DNA of 64,000 nucleotides. It comes from JALZVT01 sp964519335. Its GTDB lineage: Bacteria; Pseudomonadota; Gammaproteobacteria; Pseudomonadales; Azotimanducaceae. The stretch covers positions 1 to 64,000 of the forward strand of contig CAZFIA010000007.1 in NCBI GenBank assembly GCA_964519335.1, in the 5' to 3' direction. The notes under the pieces are model-generated. The model was not told where the DNA came from. It did not search any database and saw only the letters and a program-made list of their open reading frames with translations. The position numbers and the translations under genes are program-made. This document shows positions 62,285-64,000 of the stretch, piece by piece (position 1 is the stretch's first letter; each line of letters begins with the position of its first letter).

Positions 62285-62764
62285 TTAGGCGCTGGTTTCC
62301 GCTTCTGCGTCTGAACTGCCTTCGGCTTCCGCCAGATTTTCTTCCAGCTCCATCGAGTCAAAGGTTTTTGAGTAAAGCTTGAGTTTGGAGACGCCTGTCC
62401 ACTTAACGCCGCCCAGTCCGACCGTGATGCGACCGAAGAGCGGTTCAATGTCGTTCACGTAAATGGTGAGTCGAGCAGGACTGCGAGATTTTCTGGGCTG
62501 CTCGCGCACCAGGATCATCCGACCCTTGGAGTGCCAGTCAACCTCACCAAACTTAACTGTAGTGCTCGACGCCGCAACCAACGCACTGAGCGTATCGGTA
62601 TAGGCCGCAATGTGACAAACCCCCCAATCGGGAGTCTCGATGGTCGAGGCATCAACCTTGGTGCCGCCCAAATGATGGAGCGCAAGTCGAACCGCCAACG
62701 CTTTGTTTGCCGCTCGCTTGGTTGGGTGGAACAGCACGTATTCTTGGGGTCTACCTGTAGGCAC
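62285..62764 (-). CDS. conserved-looking hypothetical protein
   Basis: 159 residues, not assigned to a family. N-terminal KRAANKALAVRLALHHLGG, a beta-rich middle (TIETPDWGVCHIAAYTDTLS, TVKFGEVDWHSKGRMILVRE) and an acidic Glu/Ala tail (about 142-159). A KSRSPARLTIYVNDIEPLFG region suggests a small soluble alpha-beta protein. Normal composition and length make it a likely real gene; function unknown. Confidence 0.65.
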   Translation of the reverse strand: MPTGRPQEYVLFHPTKRAANKALAVRLALHHLGGTKVDASTIETPDWGVCHIAAYTDTLSALVAASSTTVKFGEVDWHSKGRMILVREQPRKSRSPARLTIYVNDIEPLFGRITVGLGGVKWTGVSKLKLYSKTFDSMELEENLAEAEGSSDAEAETSA

Positions 62765-63104
62765 TTATCTATCCAAAAATTGAGTAGACGTAATACTACC
62801 CTACTGTGCCTTGAGTCTCCTGTTATTACGCAACAGATTGCTTTGTGTTGGCCCTAAACGACAAAAAAATCACTCACCCTAGTCGGATCAGAGTCGGATC
62901 AGAGTCGGATCAGAGTCGGATCAGAGTCGGATCAGGCAGCGGTTGCTAATTCAGGGTCGCAATAGGAATGCGCGACCCAACAAAAACTAGCAACCACCAA
63001 CCGACATCAAAGCTTGCCAACTCATTGGCAGTGAGCCAACAAATCAGAAGTGTTTAACATCTGTTAGGCCCGCCTAATAGGCCAAAGGCTACCGGGTAGA
63101 GACC
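62765..63104. other. 340-base intergenic region with an 11-bp tandem repeat
   Basis: No gene seen. Between the hypothetical gene and the VOC gene, both on the minus strand. Apart from the tandem repeat at 62881 there is a GC-poor stretch near 62770-62870 that may hold the promoter of the hypothetical gene. Confidence 0.5.
62881..62935. repeat. five perfect copies of an 11-bp unit
   Basis: agtcggatcag repeated five times without mismatch (55 bp), intergenic. The unit length is not a multiple of 3 and the array is not in a gene. Confidence 0.97.
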
Positions 63105-63497
63105 TTACTCCGGACGATGGATACCACAGATTTTGTGACCGTCCGGATCCAGGAAGTAGCACAGGTGCATGAGACCCATAGTGCCTTCTCGCGGACCTGG
63201 GGGCTCTTCAATGCTGGAGCCACCATTAGCCACTGCAACGTCGTGAAACTCCTTCACCTGCTCTGGAGAACTGCAGATAAAGCCAATTGTCGAACCATTG
63301 GCGACGCTCACAGGCGCGCCGTTGATCGGCTCGCTAATGCTGAACGTGGAGCCATCGTGAATATAAAACAGTCGCGTCTGACCTGTATCGTTCACGTGCT
63401 CCATTGGCGCACCCGCGCCTAACACTCCTAGTGCCGCGTTATAAAAATTCTTGGTTTTTTCGATATTGCTAGAACCAATCATTACGTGATTAAGCAT
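63105..63497 (-). CDS. VOC-superfamily (glyoxalase-like) protein
   Basis: 130 residues: MLNHVMIGSSNIEKTKNFYN with the first metal-site His, ALGVLGAGAPMEHV, TIGFICSSPEQVKEFHDVAV, and the ending LCYFLDPDGHKICGIH. GGAGAAGG lies 3 bases before the ATG. Different branch from the VOC gene at 38.6 kb; substrate unknown. Confidence 0.85.
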   Translation of the reverse strand: MLNHVMIGSSNIEKTKNFYNAALGVLGAGAPMEHVNDTGQTRLFYIHDGSTFSISEPINGAPVSVANGSTIGFICSSPEQVKEFHDVAVANGGSSIEEPPGPREGTMGLMHLCYFLDPDGHKICGIHRPE

Positions 63498-63583
63498 GAA
63501 CCTTCTCCTTTCGTATTACTAAAGTCCGTTCACCAGCGTAGCCGCTAAATACCGAGGGAAGCAACTTGGGAGAGAGGGGGTAA

Positions 63584-63616
63584 GAAAGAAAGAGAGAGCG
63601 GGAAAGAAAGAGAGAG
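63584..63616. repeat. purine-only 15-bp repeat, two copies
   Basis: gaaagaaagagagag at 63584-63598 and 63602-63616, separated by cgg, within a strongly purine-rich stretch (about 63560-63620). Between the VOC gene and aqpZ; no gene here. Confidence 0.85.
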
Positions 63617-63737
63617 GGAAATATCTAGTGCTGATCTGGGATACCGTCCGCAGAATCTACGGACAGCACCCAGAGGCACAGTTTAGCTAGCCAGGAACTC
63701 CCAAAAAGGGCGCAGGCTAGCTAAGAGGCTAAGGGGT

Positions 63738-64000
63738 CTAGTCGTCGCCGTCGTGCGCGCCCAACCATCGGTAGACCACACCAGCAACAGCGGCACCCGC
63801 AATAGGCGCAGCCCAGAACAGCCACAGCTGTCCGAATGCCCAGCCCTGAACAAATACCGCCTGACTCGTAGAGCGAGCGGGATTCACAGAGGTGTTGGTT
63901 ACCGGAATGCTAATGAGGTGAATGAGTGTCAGTCCAAGACCAATCGCAATCGGCGCAAGGCCAGCAGGCGCTCGGCTATCCGTTGCCCCTAAAATGATGA
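63738..64000 (-). CDS. aqpZ: aquaporin Z, C-terminal fragment
   Basis: Partial: the last 87 residues, entering from the right edge. The frame reads ILGATDSRAPAGLAPIAIGL, then HLISIPVTNTSVNPARS with the second NPA box and the selectivity-filter Arg, then GWAFGQLWLFWAAPIAGA and a short Asp-rich tail. This matches AqpZ closely. It is a water channel of the inner membrane. The start and first NPA box lie outside the window. Confidence 0.93.
   Translation of the reverse strand, partial: IILGATDSRAPAGLAPIAIGLGLTLIHLISIPVTNTSVNPARSTSQAVFVQGWAFGQLWLFWAAPIAGAAVAGVVYRWLGAHDGDD

Overview
The window reads as a scaffold from a Gram-negative gammaproteobacterium. The evidence is LPS genes (kdsA, lptD, surA), ubiquinone synthesis (coq7), a Crp/Vfr-type regulator, and gene order close to that of Pseudomonas and relatives: rpsU-yqeY-dnaG-rpoD, lptD-surA-pdxA-rsmA with apaG-apaH, rpe-gph-trpE, trpGDC next to crp and coq7, and dsbD-aroQ-accB-prmA-dusB-purH-purD. 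It is a draft assembly: four blocks of exactly 100 N lie at 20827, 41405, 46692 and 51748, each bounded by an exact direct repeat.

Layout. 1-5195 is the end of a surface-glycan cluster: a CDP-glycerol glycerophosphotransferase fragment, a membrane sulfatase/phosphoglycerol-transferase-like protein, a YidC paralogue and a formyltransferase-like protein. It stops at a CAT-anticodon tRNA. kdsA and rfbBACD (dTDP-L-rhamnose) follow. 10.3-15 kb is the macromolecular synthesis operon, with tsaD divergent. 16.2-27 kb holds cca-apaH-apaG and rsmA-pdxA-surA-lptD, separated by a membrane Ser/Thr kinase on the opposite strand. amgK-murU (cell-wall sugar recycling) diverge from lptD. 29-36.8 kb carries rpe, gph, trpE, three envelope or unknown genes, a possible trp leader and trpGDC. 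37-39.7 kb is the crp/osmC/coq7 neighbourhood. 40.4-51.7 kb is a long minus-strand run from dsbD to purD, plus a dual cyclic-nucleotide-binding-domain protein with an ARKSTL repeat tail. 52-64 kb is more mosaic: a copper chaperone, a membrane pyrophosphatase, several acetyltransferases, a YkgJ-type protein, a compact operon whose centre is a truncated globin fused to a TrpF-like barrel, and the end of aqpZ.

Functional links. kdsA, rfbBACD, lptD, surA and the left-edge cluster serve the outer membrane and surface glycans. amgK-murU recycles peptidoglycan sugars. trpE and trpGDC supply tryptophan, but no canonical trpF or trpBA lies in the window. The most unusual items are the globin-TrpF fusion operon, the YidC paralogue in a glycan cluster, the kinase splitting a conserved operon, and repeated in-frame short tandem repeats in otherwise ordinary proteins. 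Two genes expected from Pseudomonas-type synteny, accC and fis, are absent from their usual positions.
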